The notes beneath the pieces are model-generated. The model did no database searches. It was not told where the DNA came from and was given only the letters and a program-made list of their open reading frames with translations. From assembly GCA_004194705.1 (NCBI GenBank), contig SADC01000609.1:21675-85674 (forward strand): a stretch of 64,000 nt of DNA, written 5' to 3'. A program made the translations under genes and the position numbers. Source of the DNA: Ditylenchus dipsaci. Lineage: Eukaryota; Nematoda; Chromadorea; Rhabditida; Anguinidae. Below are positions 1-12,898 of this stretch, in pieces; positions within the stretch are counted from its first letter, which is position 1, and every line of letters begins with the position of its first letter.

Positions 1-383
1 GAATATCATCCCGTCGTGAGATCTTCGTCGAGCTATTTTGTAATTTTTATAGGAAAATACCATATTTAATAAAATTTACTTTTTTCGCACTAATTATACT
101 CATTGCATAATTTATTTTTTTTCCTATTCAACCTTTTTGGGCTTTTTTCAAAGTGATGACATCATCATGTAGATCCGCGAAGCCTAGTTTCTAACAAAAC
201 AATTTTAGTGCAGGATGAAGAACCAAAAAATAAAAGTATTGACTTTTGAGTTTGTTTTAGATTTTTTAAGTATTTAAATGAGTGGATTTAATTAAATTGA
301 AAATTTGATTAAGATATCATTGCAATATAGGTTTTCAATTAGCTGGTATTTTTTTCCCTGTGTTTACGAAAAAAAATTTATTT

Positions 384-624
384 TTAAAGGACCATGCTCA
401 CGTTTTCTAGACTGTATCCTGCCAATTTAAATTTTTATTCTTATCGTTGCATTTAAGCAAATTTTTTATTGAGTTTCTAACAAAAGTATACCTAAAATAA
501 TATTCTAGGACTTGTTTTTGTTAGAAAAACCAAGTTGAAAAATCCGTATAAAAGTTCAATGATAAGGGAAATTTTTTGAATTGGCGGGTGCAAATTCAGA
601 AATCAGGTGGTCATGGTCCTTTAA
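384..624. repeat. MITE, GGACCATG/GGCGGG foldback family
   Basis: Ends AAAGGACCATG and CATGGTCCTTT are inverted. Inside them GCCAATTTAAA faces TTTGAATTGGCGGG, and a central pair of TTTCTAACAAAA-type arms follows. Length is about 240 bp. Related copies of the same architecture lie at 22945-23283, 48395-48633 and 54930-55169, which makes it a non-autonomous inverted-repeat family. No coding capacity is seen. Confidence 0.75.
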
Positions 625-1601
625 TCTGTAAATTTTACTAAATATTTTGTTTATAGTGTAAAAATGTGTAAGAATCAAACAAAATTACTTTTTAGAAAAA
701 AAAATTCCCAAGCCAACTGTAGCAAGATTTTAAAAACCCAAATACAAATATTATGTAGTTTATATAGAATAAACACTACAATAGGCTGTTGCAAAAATAC
801 ATTTTACTAAAGTTGTACACTTTGTCGCTTTTTTAGCAATTTTTGGAAGAAAAAATTAAGAACGATATTAGAATATTAAAGTACGTAATTTTTATTAATA
901 AAAACATTTTTTTCGAAAAGCATGACGAGTTTTCATCAATCAATTTTTCGATAATTAATCAGCTAAAAAACAATTTTTGTCTTTCTCTAGTTTCGGTAGT
1001 TAAAAAGCCTGATCGCAGATACCCTAGTTTAACCGCTATTATCTTTTGAACTAGTGCAATTAAGACAAGGCTTGAAAACGTCCTTATTTAAAAATTTGTC
1101 CTTCATTTCAGACTCGAAATATTTGGAACTTTTTAGATTTTAAGCCAAAATTTTCATTTTTGGTACTCAAGTCCCAGTAAGCACTGGATAAATATCTTTT
1201 TCGATCGAATGTATTTTATTTGTAAAAATGTTTTTTTTTAAATTTGAGCTCCAAACCCTGAATCAAGATCACTATGGTTGTATCTAACAAAACGATTTAA
1301 TACATATCAAATTTTTTTCTGTGATTTCATTTTTCATACATTGAGCTCTGGAGGGTTTATATCATGAGACGCCGAATTCGAATATTGTAGGTTCCAAAAT
1401 GCATGCTTTTGAAACTACTATAAAAAATAGATTTGTATAAATGTATACTAATCCACGTTGTCATTTATTTCTTTTGCATATCGGCTATTATTACACGTTT
1501 GAAGTCTATTTTCAGGCTGTTGATTGCTGCTGCTATTGCCTTGCTACTGCCACCCTTATACATAGATATTCACACAGCCTGCCGACTAGCTGCTGTATCT
1601 A

Positions 1602-1686
1602 ATGTCTTTGTCAGTCTCCGACTTCAACATTTCGCTGCCGCAGCCGCCGCTGCAACGCATCCAACCCTTCGTCCTTTGCGCAGCAG
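1602..1686 (+). CDS. possible 5' exon (tentative)
   Basis: An ATG at 1602 opens a frame of 28 codons (starting MSLSVSDFNISLPQPP) that runs to a plausible donor, GCAGCAG|GTGAAC. The composition (S/P/Q) resembles the Q-rich gene downstream. The exon leaves one base of a codon, whereas the first clear exon at 6059 needs two, so they do not join directly without another exon or a base error. This may equally be chance; a poly-Ala frame overlaps it. Confidence 0.2.
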
Positions 1687-4600
1687 GTGAACCAAAACAA
1701 CTTGATTTTATTCAGAGAACAGTCTTTTTAAAAATATTTTTCAAACCATTTTTTAAAAGAAAAGTTGCTTGGTAGTTTTAAGCTCTGTGGGAAAGCAATA
1801 AAAATTTCCATTTTAATTAACTTTTTACGGTTGACTAACAATTGAGCATTTGGATAAAAACAATTTATTTGCAGTCAGCTGCAGAATGCTAGTTTAACTG
1901 CTCCTGCTGTCCGTACCAAGAATTTTATTGCATTTTCTGGTGAAAAAACTCGTTTAAGTTCAAAATTTTTTTGACAGAAAAATGTGATTATTTGAAGCTT
2001 ATTTGATTTGATTTTTTCAACCCATTTTTACACCAAACGATAAGACCGTTCATTCCTCCAACGAAATATACATCAGATTAAGAAATTTGGAATATTTTTT
2101 TAAACAAGGTGAATTTAGTTGCATGAGTTTTTTCAGAACATACGTTTTTATCTATACTATGGTAAAAAAACTTCATTCGCGAGTTAAAATCCCGCTTTTC
2201 AGTCAAAATCCCACCCTCTAAAGTCTGTTCTTTTTTAATGCGAATTAAGTTGTTTTGTGCAGTTAATTTTTATTCTAAGTTAAATTCAAGATCGAACACA
2301 TACCGCATAACCTCTAATTATCACTCTTTCCAAATGTGACAAAAAACGATCGGGTTATATATTAAACGTAAGAAGTTGTCTTATTTGGTGTTTTTTTAGT
2401 AATGAGGAAGTTTCTTGACCCTTTAAATGAAAAAAATGGGAAGAAGACAGCAGAGAATGATAGTCATAAAAAATTTAACAAATAGTTTAAAATTAGCCTC
2501 GATTCTTGTAAAGATCTGTACATATTTTAAACCGATATCCAATAATCCATTTCACTTAAAAGACCGACAACACAAAAAGTTGAATAGGAAGCAGATTAAA
2601 GTCCCACTCATTTACAGCCTATTATTCTGTCCTAATTTTAGCTAAAAACCTTTAATTTGTGTTTGTTAATTATAAAATGCCAAAAATTTTGTAGGATTTC
2701 CTGTTTAGAATAGTATCTACCAAAAAAACGAGGAAGTTTGCATTGAAAACCTTTTAAAGGTAAATTAATCGTAAATTAATCTTCGTATTTTTTTCTTAAA
2801 ATAGTGGATTAGCTGACTACAACCCGAAAAAACAGCTAATAGCGAAGTTATTTTCTATATTAAGCATCCCAGTTTTTTAGTTTTGAAAAAAATAATCTTT
2901 GTTAGGAAATGAAAAAGATTTTGGTTTTTGTTATTATTTAAGCTGTGATTTGGTTGTTAAGCAAGGAGGATTAGTAGTGTTTTGTATGCAAAGTACTAGG
3001 ACTAGAGTTTGCGTAAAAGAACAGTCGATATCTCTAGAATAATTTCAGCAAAAACTTTATATTTTGTATTTAGTCCAATAAAAGAAAAAATCTGGTGAAA
3101 AGTTGTAATTACATACGAATTTAGAACGCTACTCGTTTTTTTCCAAGCCTAAGGGCTACGCCTAATTGCTAATCCTAAAATTATTGGGGGGAGGGCTTGG
3201 ATAAAATCGAGTATCTATTTGGGGGCTGGGTAGTGAAACCGAGTAGCGCCGAATTTTTCTTAATTTTCTTTGATTACATTCACGATTTTTTGCTTGGGCC
3301 TTTAAAAAAGCCTGAAAAAAGTGTTTTTAAAGTGTTTATCAGGTTGATTTTTTCACCGTTCTTTGCCCATCTTGTAAATTAATTACATGATCATCTGCCA
3401 GTATGTATACATTTACTCAGTTTATACATAATTTTCTGAGACGCTATTTTTTAGCTCATTTTAAATATTTAGATTATTTTAATGCTGAAGAATGTTTTTC
3501 CTTGGTCCAAATCAGTGTTTTAATCAAAGGAAATCTTTCGCTTTAGCTCGATATTTCACACAATATTTTTTGCTTTTAAAGAATTTATATGAGCAAATAC
3601 TTTTGACCGAATTAATTTTGCTTAGCGTCAAGATTCTCAGATACTCTGTTTTTTTTTTCAAAATAGCCCAAATCCCCAACATTTAGCAGACAATCTAAAT
3701 ATTTTTTCTTCCATCTTGTAACGCGAGTCGCAGCACTCAATTTGGTGCATCAAATGAAATTTTTGCGAAAATGTAAAGGCTAGAAACAAAAGCATCTATT
3801 AAATAAAAGGGAGTATATGAGAACCTCCATACCTGAAATCCCTACTTCTATTCCTATTTTTTAGTTGACTTAAGTCGTTAACTTGTGGTCAGTCTAGCTC
3901 TGGGTGCTTTCGAGGTATCAGTGTTCTAGTGCCAGTTACAGTGCAAATCCATCTGAAAACACTGCTTCTATTTGATTATTTACAGTCAACTACTCTTTAA
4001 CCATTTCCTATGTTTCCGAAATTTCATGTTAGATTTATTTATTGTTGATTTTTTTAGTTAAACTTAAATTTTCTTCACATATTTAATTTTTTTTGCTCAG
4101 AGATCCATTTTAAAGCTAGCACCGATTTTCTATTCTATTTCAAGGCAAAATTAAGTAGCAGCTGTATTTAGCGCCTAATTACCTTGATTACAGCCGGCTT
4201 GTTTATCTCTCTAAAGTTGCCATAAAAAATTTAATCGCTAGTTTGCCGGCTAGTCAACTAAACATACATTTGGCGACAAAACTTTTTTCTCTCCCACCAA
4301 ACCATAATAATAATAGCTCTCAAAGTTTTATTTAGTGGAAATAGCAGGTGAGTGATGACTGTGCGGCAAGCTGCAAATTAATTGCTAACTCCTGTGTTTT
4401 CTCACCTGCTTAGTTTTGGAAATTGTTTTGAATTCTCGGAAACTTTTTTCCCTTTTGACAGTAAGGTCAATAGAAATTGCAGCTTATAATCATCATTTTG
4501 TTGATTTAGCTGGGTCGTGCGCTTTAGTGGTTTTGAGAATTGAAAAAAAGTTTTATTTTCCAGCTGATCAATCTTTTTTCTGATGGGTTTTTAGCAAAAC

Positions 4601-6058
4601 AACAGTCTGGGTATGATTTGCTGGAAAAGCAGACATTTATAATTTTTATCAGATCTCTTAGTGATTCCAAGCAAAGTGCTGGATTGTAATAGTTGCAGGT
4701 GATTAGGTGAATTTAGAAGTTTGTTTGCACAGATGATTTATTTCCCTTCAGCTTTGTTTCATAATCTACTTTTGACTTTTTGTAATTTTAAGCTTCGAAA
4801 AAATTGGTGTGATCTTAAATGTTTTAAAAAAGGTTAAAAGTCTTTGGAAGGCATCTGAAAGGTCTTGTTAGGTTGCGAATCAAAATATTACTAGCGAGTG
4901 AACAATATATAACTATTTTTTTAATCTGCTTTAAAAAAAATTCTCAACTTGCCAGAAGCTTCCGCTAATTAATTAAAATTTGTGATATCCATAAAGCTTC
5001 TGAGCTCCATTATTGTATTTATTGCCTTTGTGAAGCAAAAGCTCGGATAATTAAAAATTTGAATGCACTTTTGAACGAATTTTTTGCTAATCTATGACGG
5101 TATCTTCTGAAATAATTACAAGCTTCTATTATTCATCTTACAAATTCGATTTTCCTAAATGCCAAATTGTATTTGTGTAATTTCTTTGATCACAAAATAC
5201 CCCTACCAAGAGATATGCTGTAAATAAAAAATTAGTGTGGATAGACTGCTTTAAATTTTGGGCTGAAGCATTTGATTGATTCCAGACATACATATTTGAA
5301 AACCACTATCCATCGTGGTGGCTGTCATGAGTTTTGAAAATTTGTGCTTTTGGGTATGTGTATATTATCTAGCTACTCTATCTTACCTAGTTCCTTCATG
5401 CGATCTGTCTAAATTGAGTGTGTGGATCATAGAAGGGTAGCAGTTCACAAATTTAACATATTGTTACCTATTTAGAAATATGTTGACTATATTATACATT
5501 ATTAAGATCAATTGGGTCCCGATATTAATATTGTGCAGACTATAATTCCATCTACGTATCCTCAGCGAGGCTCGGGGCTCGTTTTTACCTGTAGTTTAAG
5601 CGCTTTATAAATATCTATATCTAATAATGGCATGAAAAACGAATGAAAGCTTAGTAAATTATTGCCTGTTATTATAAATATTTTAAGTTTGTTCAGCCAA
5701 TGTTTTTAATCTTTCAAATGGGTTGGTACTGATTTATTTTTACCAAAACTACTATGCTTTTGTGTCCTGCATTTCTTATCTTTTTTCAACATATGACGAA
5801 GACTTTTTATCACCTTTTTAAATACAATCATAATGCTTTTTAATTGCTTGAAATATTTATACAGATTATGTTATCAGATACTAGCTTATTTTTAAATGTA
5901 GTTTCAATTGCTTTTTTTTCAATTAAGAATGCAATGAAATATGTATTTATTAATCTGGTTCCCACACTTGTAAGACTGAACTATTAATCGATATTTCAAA
6001 AAATTTGCCTTCGAAAAAAGTTATATTGTAAATTTACAGAGATCTAACCACTGGACAG

Positions 6059-9000
6059 TTCTTCTGCTAGAAGTGCTATTGTGGTGCCAAACTCCAGTCT
6101 ACCTCAATCTTCTTTTAATTTTGCTGCTTTTGGCGGTCAGTATCCTCAGCCAGCTTCCACCTCAATGACTTGTAATGCCAACTTCGACCACATGGCAGCT
6201 ATGTCTGCCTCGTCCTCCTCAAATGTCAATGATGTGAATGCGTTTGCGGCTGCCGCAGCTGCAGCCAATCAACAACATTCCAACAATGAGTTGAAGATGA
6301 TGAATGAATGCATGATGGCTGAAGCTGCAAGCTCCAAAAGACCCGACAACAACAATGTTTTTGGACTCTCGTGAGTGATTTTCATACTAATTGCATCTAA
6401 ATTCGCATTTTTAATACAGAATTTGCATGCGATTTGATTTTTTGTAGATGGTATTAGCATAATATAATAACGTTAGATGACTGACTAACAGAACACTTTT
6501 GGAAATTTCTTTTATATGTAATCAAATTTTGTGTACAAGTTAAAGACTTTTCGGCACTTGTGCACTTCGGGGATCACTTGTTGTAATTAAATGTGAATAG
6601 TCTTTTAAGTGTCCCAAGTAATTTTTATACAACAAAAACGATAAAAATCTTCTTTTCTAACATTCACCTTACTAAAAAGGTAAGTTTTCAAAAAAGTTCT
6701 TACCAAAATTTGACTTTTTATAACTCTTCACAGTTAGCAAAAAGAAGCCCTCGAAGTGCACAAGTGTCGATTTTTAAATTTTTTCAATAACAGTTAGTTA
6801 TTAAATATTTAAAAAAATCGTGCAAATTCTTAAAATCGATTGTAAGTTAGTTATTGGCTTGTTATTTGTTTACTGTAAAATATAAAATATAATCTAATAA
6901 TCTACTCATTAACATTAAATGTTAATGAGATCACTTATCACCAAAATACAAATGTTAATTAATAATGATGAAAACTGTGCATGGACATTCTTTTTCATTT
7001 TTATGACTGTTTTGATGTGAGAAGGAGGCATAAAAAATTTTCAATGGACACCTTTCTTTTTCTATCACATGGCCACAGTCCTTTTTGAGGCTGAAAAAAC
7101 CCACCCAATAGTCCGAAAAATTAAAATTTACCTAAAAAATAGAACTTCAAACTTTCATTATGTGACTATTATGTATTGTTTTTTGTTTTGAAAAGCTTGG
7201 TTCAGTCATATAGACTGTTCTCAAAAAGTCACTTTTTTGAATAGCGGTAGTAATATGCGTGTATATATTTATACTTGATCCCTTTGTTTAGTCTAAGGAA
7301 TTTAAATGCTTTGGAAAGACATGCTATTGGACTTTTCATCCATATCTTTAACTGAACTTTTTCTCGTTAAAGTGGCGTGAGACGATTTTTTTTTAAGTTT
7401 AGCGTGCTCAACTCTATAGTTGTAAAAAATGATGTATCACCATGCCATAATTAAGATTTTTATTCTTTCTGAAAGTATAATTAACTGTTTTAAAGGTTTC
7501 CAGTAGAAATTAGAGCCTTTTTTAATCTTATAATCATACACGTTTATGACATTCACATCTTTGTAGTTGTGTGTCAAAATAGTCACTTAATGAAGGGTCT
7601 GGAACGCACCAATTATTTAAATTTCTTTTTTGCTTAAACTACGGTTTGTAGCTGAAAATACGAATAGTTTATTTAAAAATCTATTTATTGCTTCATAATT
7701 TACAAATTTTCAGTAATATCCAGGAAATGGATGTGATGAAGTTGTTTCAAAAGAATGCCCTTATTCAGCCAGGGTTCGGCGATATGGAAGAAAAAATGAG
7801 TGCAGCTACTAAAGAGCAAATGCAGTCCAATCAGTTGATTAATGGCATGAAACGACAAATGGTCATGCCCAACTCTATGAATGCTGCTCTTCAGAGCTAT
7901 GTAATATTAACTTAATTGATTTTTTAGCTCATGTCAAAATTTCAAGCAATTCAAAAAATGTATTTGTGGCATCGGTTTTTTTATAAACTTTTTGGAACTT
8001 TTAAAAAATTTGATCACCCAGTTTGTAGCTGCAAATCTTGGCTACAGAATAAAAATTCGACTATTGTAAAATTGCTAAAAAAATATATATACCCGAAAAA
8101 CATAATGCCACATATATTTTATTTAAAAATATGTAAACTTTGACATGACTCATTATTCCGTAAATTAACTATCAAAACCAATTTAATGAATAACCGATTT
8201 TTTTTAAGATTGATGTTTTTCAGCATGAGCAGCTGGCCGCCTGTATGCCTCCGGCTGCTAAGCGTGTAGCCAACTCCAATGCCTACCATATGCCTGCTAT
8301 TTCTCAAGCTAATGCATCTATCGCTCAAATGTCTATGCCGATCACTAATGGTCAGTCCCTGATGGCCGGAAACGGCAATGCTAATCCTCATGCAAATATG
8401 ATGCATCCAAACCTGATGGGCATGACCTCTACGCCTTCTAACTTTATGATGGCGAACAACGGAAGCAGCATCAATTCAATGGCCCAGTCCATGGCTCAGC
8501 ACAATATGATGTCCCAGCAAATGCCGCCTGTCTCTTCATACCCTAACTTGGGTGCTTTAAATGGAACCATGAATGGTAGATTTTCCAGGAGTACTTTCTA
8601 TTTAATTGATATTAACTGATAATTTTATAGGCAACAACTCAGCCGCAGCTATGAGTCTTCAACAACAGCAACAACAACAAAACTTTCAGCTAGCTGCTAT
8701 GAACCATCAGAAACAGCAGAATCAATTGAAGGCTCAGCAGCAAATGTTGCAGCAACAAGCCAAAATGCACCCTCAGGCTGCGGCTATGGCTCAAGCTCAA
8801 GCTGCAGCTAGAGCACAGGCTATACGAGAAGCACAAATTATGCAACAACATCAGCAAAGACAAGTAATTATTATATCACTCTTTTCAAAAAACTTTTTTT
8901 TTGGGACATCGAGAATAGGGGTCCAAGAGACAAAGCAAAACGAGCAGAGCCCAAAAGTTACCAAAAAGTATTCACTTCTGTAACTCTCAATTATGTGCCC

Positions 9001-12000
9001 GGGACAGAGACCTGAGTCACATTTCTGCCCCATTTTGCCTTTTTTCATTTTTTACGTAACCTTATCTCTTGAATCCGCCATTTTCGCTCTCTCTCTGCTT
9101 AGTTAATAAATGGCAATCCAAAAAGCAAGAAAACGAAATACAATTTCAGCAAAAGCTAGCCGCCAGTGCAATGGTAGCAGCCCCTTTGCCATCTTCACCA
9201 CAGCAGGGAATGAATGCCCAAGACTATTTGACTCAGCGCCAACTAGCTGAATACACGAATCTGTTGCGCTTTCAACAAGCACAACAGCAGCAGCAACAAC
9301 AAGCTAATTTGCAACAGCAACACCAACAACAGCAACAGATGGCCCAGCAGCAGTTGATGCAGCAGCATCAACAAGTATATATTTATTCACTTTAAGCAAG
9401 GGCCGGGGGTTTTGAACGATTTGACTTAAATGTAAACTTCTTTAGGCAGCCTTACTGGCAGCAGCCCAACAAGAGCAGCAACGCCGCAAAGCATCTAGCA
9501 ACCCATCTCTAGTGCCAATGACCACCCAATAGCTCATTCTCTGGCAGGCGGCTCTTCTGTTACGGTTGCTCAAAGTCTGGGAAGTCAGTTGGCTAATGTT
9601 ATGGCAGCCGCTGCCAGAGAAACTGCTCAACAAAACCAACAAAAACCGTCTATAGCTGGACTTTCAAATGCAAATAAAGCCTCATATACCCCAAATGCTT
9701 CTATAGTGCCAATGTCAACAAGCTCATCGTCCACTGCTACAGCCACAGCTTCAGTCATTGGTCCATTAAAAAGCGATTCTGCCATTGTTATTAACGGGGC
9801 TTCGATTAATGGTTCATTAGTGCCTGCTGCTTCAATGGGACATTCGGGTCCTGATGATGAAAGATTTCAGGTAGTTTTCATTTGTCCTTACTTCTATGCC
9901 ACACAAAATCTCTTCGTTTGCTTAACTTTACTTGACACAGAGCTTTTGAATAAATATAAGGCATAAACTGATTTTGATTTGCTAAAAACCTGAAATATGC
10001 CACAAAAAACATTATTTCTGCCACGAAAAATCCGTCAAAAATATGCCACGAAAAAAATAAAACGATATTTCAAAAAAATATTTTTTTTATTTTTATTGTA
10101 AAATTTTAAATACAATTTAAAATTTATTTGTTTCGTGGCACATTTCAGTTTTTTTGTGGCATATTTCAGTCTTTTTGACGGGGTTTTCGCGGCACATTCA
10201 GGTTTTTCGTTGCATCTCGTTTTTGTGGCAGAAATAATGTTTTTCGTGGCATATTTCAGGGGTGGTACTTTCTTTTAGCGTCAAAAGACGCTTTTCTAGC
10301 GTCAAAATACTTTTTTCTAGCGTCAAAATTTTTCTAGCGTCAAAATACGTTTTTCTGGCGTCAAAATACGCCATTCTAGCGTCAAAATACTTTTTTCTAG
10401 CGTCAAAATTTTTCTAGCGTCAAAATACGCCATTCTAGCGTCAAAATACGCTATTCTAGCGTCAAAAGCCAGACCCTTTTCATCTGCCATCAAAATGAAT
10501 TTTTGCCGTGAAAATGCTTTTCTGCCGTGTAATAGCTTTTTCTGCCATAAAAATACTTCTTTCTACCTTCAAAACTTCCACTGTCAAAGATGTGGTCGTT
10601 ATTTCCTGTTTTATTTCCTTTTAATTCTACTCAATCCCTATTCCCACATCTTCAAAATTATACTCTACGCCACATGATTCAGACCAGACAACTTTTATTC
10701 CAAATACCACACTCCAAGAACAAAGCGATAAAAATGAAAACAAAACATATGGACATAGCACATCCTCCTCTTCACAGCAGCCAAACAGTAACAGCAGCTA
10801 AAGTATAGTTACCGAGTTTCGCTGTAGCTGTTGGATAAGAGGCGTTGACCATACCAGACAGAACTACCAGACATACCAGACAAAACAAATAAACATGAAC
10901 TTGGTCCACGATCCTTTGTTCAGCTGAATCCATTGTTCGAGGCAGTTTTTATCTTCAAAGTGGGCGATAGGATGATAGTTCAGACCAAATTGACGCTTTC
11001 TCACTTGTCCAATCTCAATGAAGACTTCCATGTTGGCTGATCAACTGAAATTAAGAATGAACACCCGTGAAACACATAGAAACAAGAAATGGCATATGAG
11101 AACATAATTTGACGCTAGAATAGCGTATTTTGACGCTAGAAAAACGTATTTGACGCTAGAAAAATTTTGACGCTAGTAAAAAGTATTTTGGCGCTAGAAA
11201 AGCGTCTTTTGACGCTAGAAAAAAGTATTACTCTATTTCAGGGTTTTAGCAAACCAAATCAGTTATAGCCTAAATATAATCAAACTTCTATAAAACGTAT
11301 TCCCTTCAAGTTCGTTCCCGCCTAGGGTCCAATTTTCAGTTCAGTTTTCAAAGTTTTTCTTGCCAAACCTGGTTCGTTAGTCTACTCCGGAAAAAGAAAA
11401 GATTTTGATAGTGCCGATCGTTTTGAATAGCCAAAAAAAAAATTAGCCCTAGAAACCAGCGGGTCTCGATATAACATACCATATATATCTAACATATACA
11501 TCTAATGGCCCGACCAGTCAATTTCTTTTAATTCACCGAAAATCATATTTTTTAACATCCAAGTTTTTTCTCATTGCTTTTCCATCATTCACTCTGAAAT
11601 GTCACTGTCTATTTTGATGAGCTTTCAACTTGTGAGAAATATACGTGGCGGTTGGGGGTTCATTTATAATTTTTAAAGTAATTTCGAAAAAAAAATCCTG
11701 TGAGGTTATCCGATAAGGTTCAGGTTATACAATTCTGAGTCTAAAAAAGGAAAAATGAATAAAGTGGGCAGCTAAATGGTTTCGAACCAAATCTTCTAAA
11801 TGTTTTTATATTTGAATTCAAACAGTTTCCACGGGGGTAAGGGGTACAAGGGGTAGCAGATAAAACTACCAGCCCCCGCCGCCTTTCGAAAATTTAAGTT
11901 TATAAAGTTAACAAATTTCAGGCCTTTCTCGCCAGTATTAGGCTTCAATATGAGCAACAACTTCAGCAACAAGCCGAAATCAACAAAACTATCATCAACG

Positions 12001-12146
12001 TAAATGTAGCAGCGTCACTAGCTCAAACTCAACTTCCAAAGTCAGATGAAATAAAAGACATCGAAAAACCACAAGAGAATTCTGTAACCAAGGCGCAGCA
12101 GATAAAACAGGATGCGCCTAATTCACCCACTTGCGTAGACCAGTGA
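6059..12146 (+). CDS. Q/A/M/N-rich protein, probable nuclear coactivator-like, seven visible exons
   Basis: Exons: about 6059-6370, 7714-7900, 8224-8575, 8631-8863, 9150-9374, 9446-9870 and 11922-12146, ending at TGA 12144. All have GT donors and AG acceptors, and phases agree. The product (about 650 visible residues) has a poly-Ala tract in exon 1, Met/Asn-rich exons 2-3, glutamine tracts coded by mixed CAA/CAG in exons 4-5, a Ser/Thr/Ala stretch in exon 6, and a short helical QYEQQLQQQAEIN segment near the C-terminus. Such composition is usual for transcriptional coactivators, but I see no diagnostic domain and do not recognise the family. Exon 6 needs one added A near 9516 to avoid a TAG; I take that as a homopolymer sequencing loss. 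The first exon's acceptor is ambiguous (6058 or 6070), and an upstream start exon is probably missing. The last intron carries large foldback repeats. Confidence 0.7.
9989..10260. repeat. foldback repeat in last intron of the Q-rich gene
   Basis: The left arm starts CCTGAAATATGCCAC and the right arm ends GTGGCATATTTCAGG. Both arms contain repeated (A/T)TGCCACGAAAAA units on opposite strands, so the whole 270 bp can fold into one hairpin. It abuts the TAGCGTCAAAA arrays that follow and may belong to one composite element. Confidence 0.75.
10274..11231. mobile_element. foldback-like element with tandem-repeat arms
   Basis: The left arm, 10274-10468, is an array of about ten TCTAGCGTCAAAATAC units (16-20 bp). 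The right arm, 11109-11229, is the same unit on the other strand (GACGCTAGAAAA). A secondary array of TTTCTGCCGTGAAAA-like units sits just inside the left arm. Arms built of tandem units are the hallmark of foldback (FB-type) elements. The core contains no transposase, only an N/S/Q-rich open frame at about 10621-10800. Confidence 0.65.
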
Positions 12147-12742
12147 CTATTTAGATGGCATAGATATAGACAAAGAAAAATATTATTGAAATATAAGTGA
12201 ACTAGTCACGGCGTGAACAAGCATTTGTGATATATTTGTTTCTTTGCCGATCTCTTCTGCTCTTTCATGCCTCTATGTTTTATTAGCCTGTGTGGACTAT
12301 TTTCTGTGTATTTGGTGTTTTTAAATCGATTTTTTGAAACCAAAAGTTTGTAGTTACTTAGTACTCATTTTTAAATGAAATCACTGAAAAATGATAATTT
12401 CACTATGAAGATTGTCAAATACCTAGATTATACTCGTTTATATTAAAGTTGTTTGCGAAAAATCTATAATTTCTATGATGTCTATGTGAATTAGCTTGTT
12501 TTTGGTTTTATAAGTTAAAAGACAGAAAATATAAGAAATTTATTTATTTTGTTTTCTTCTTCCTTATTTATCTCCCTCTTTTACATATACATCTGCTGTT
12601 TGTGGTATGTTGTTTACAAGTCATTCCTTCAGCTTTAAAATTGTTTTATGTGAAATATCAAAAGCACATGTTTTTATGTTATACAAGGCCAACAATTTTG
12701 TTATAAATTTTTTATAAGTGTGCTTTGAGAAATTGTTTGAAT

Positions 12743-12898
12743 GCAGTCGAAAATCGATTAAACGGCCCCTTAGATTAAACAGCCACCTCCCTGGGCTCTA
12801 TTTGCCTAAGTTAACTTTGGCTGACTAAAGCCATACCCTCGATTTAACAAACCTCCAAGGGCAGTCTAGGGAGGCTTGTTAAATCGAGATTTGACTGT
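12743..12898. repeat. pogo-like MITE (CAGTCGA ends)
   Basis: It begins CAGTCGAAAATCGATTAAACG and ends CGAGATTTGACTG followed by TA. The two halves are inverted, with ATTTAACAA-type words in the arms. Length is about 155 bp. The ends match several other elements in the window, and TA flanking fits Tc1/mariner/pogo-type insertion. There is no coding capacity. Confidence 0.6.

Larger units (their letters stand above)
1..6058. other. AT-rich noncoding region upstream of the Q-rich gene
   Basis: No extended coding signal is visible on either strand apart from one possible short exon near 1602. The short open frames here are low-complexity T/A-rich translations without homology or splice support. 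One foldback element (384-624) and a fragment at about 130-210 resembling the 17.5-kb foldback are present. The rest could be promoter or a long 5' intron of the gene beginning at 6059; I see nothing that decides this. Confidence 0.6.

Noticed and set aside
1433..1690. Poly-alanine open frame
   Set aside because: Low-complexity translation of GCTGCC-type repeats; another frame here (from ATG 1602) fits the donor better and is listed only tentatively.
10274..10468. CRISPR array
   Set aside because: Repeats are contiguous with no unique spacers, occur inverted at 11109, and the DNA is animal.
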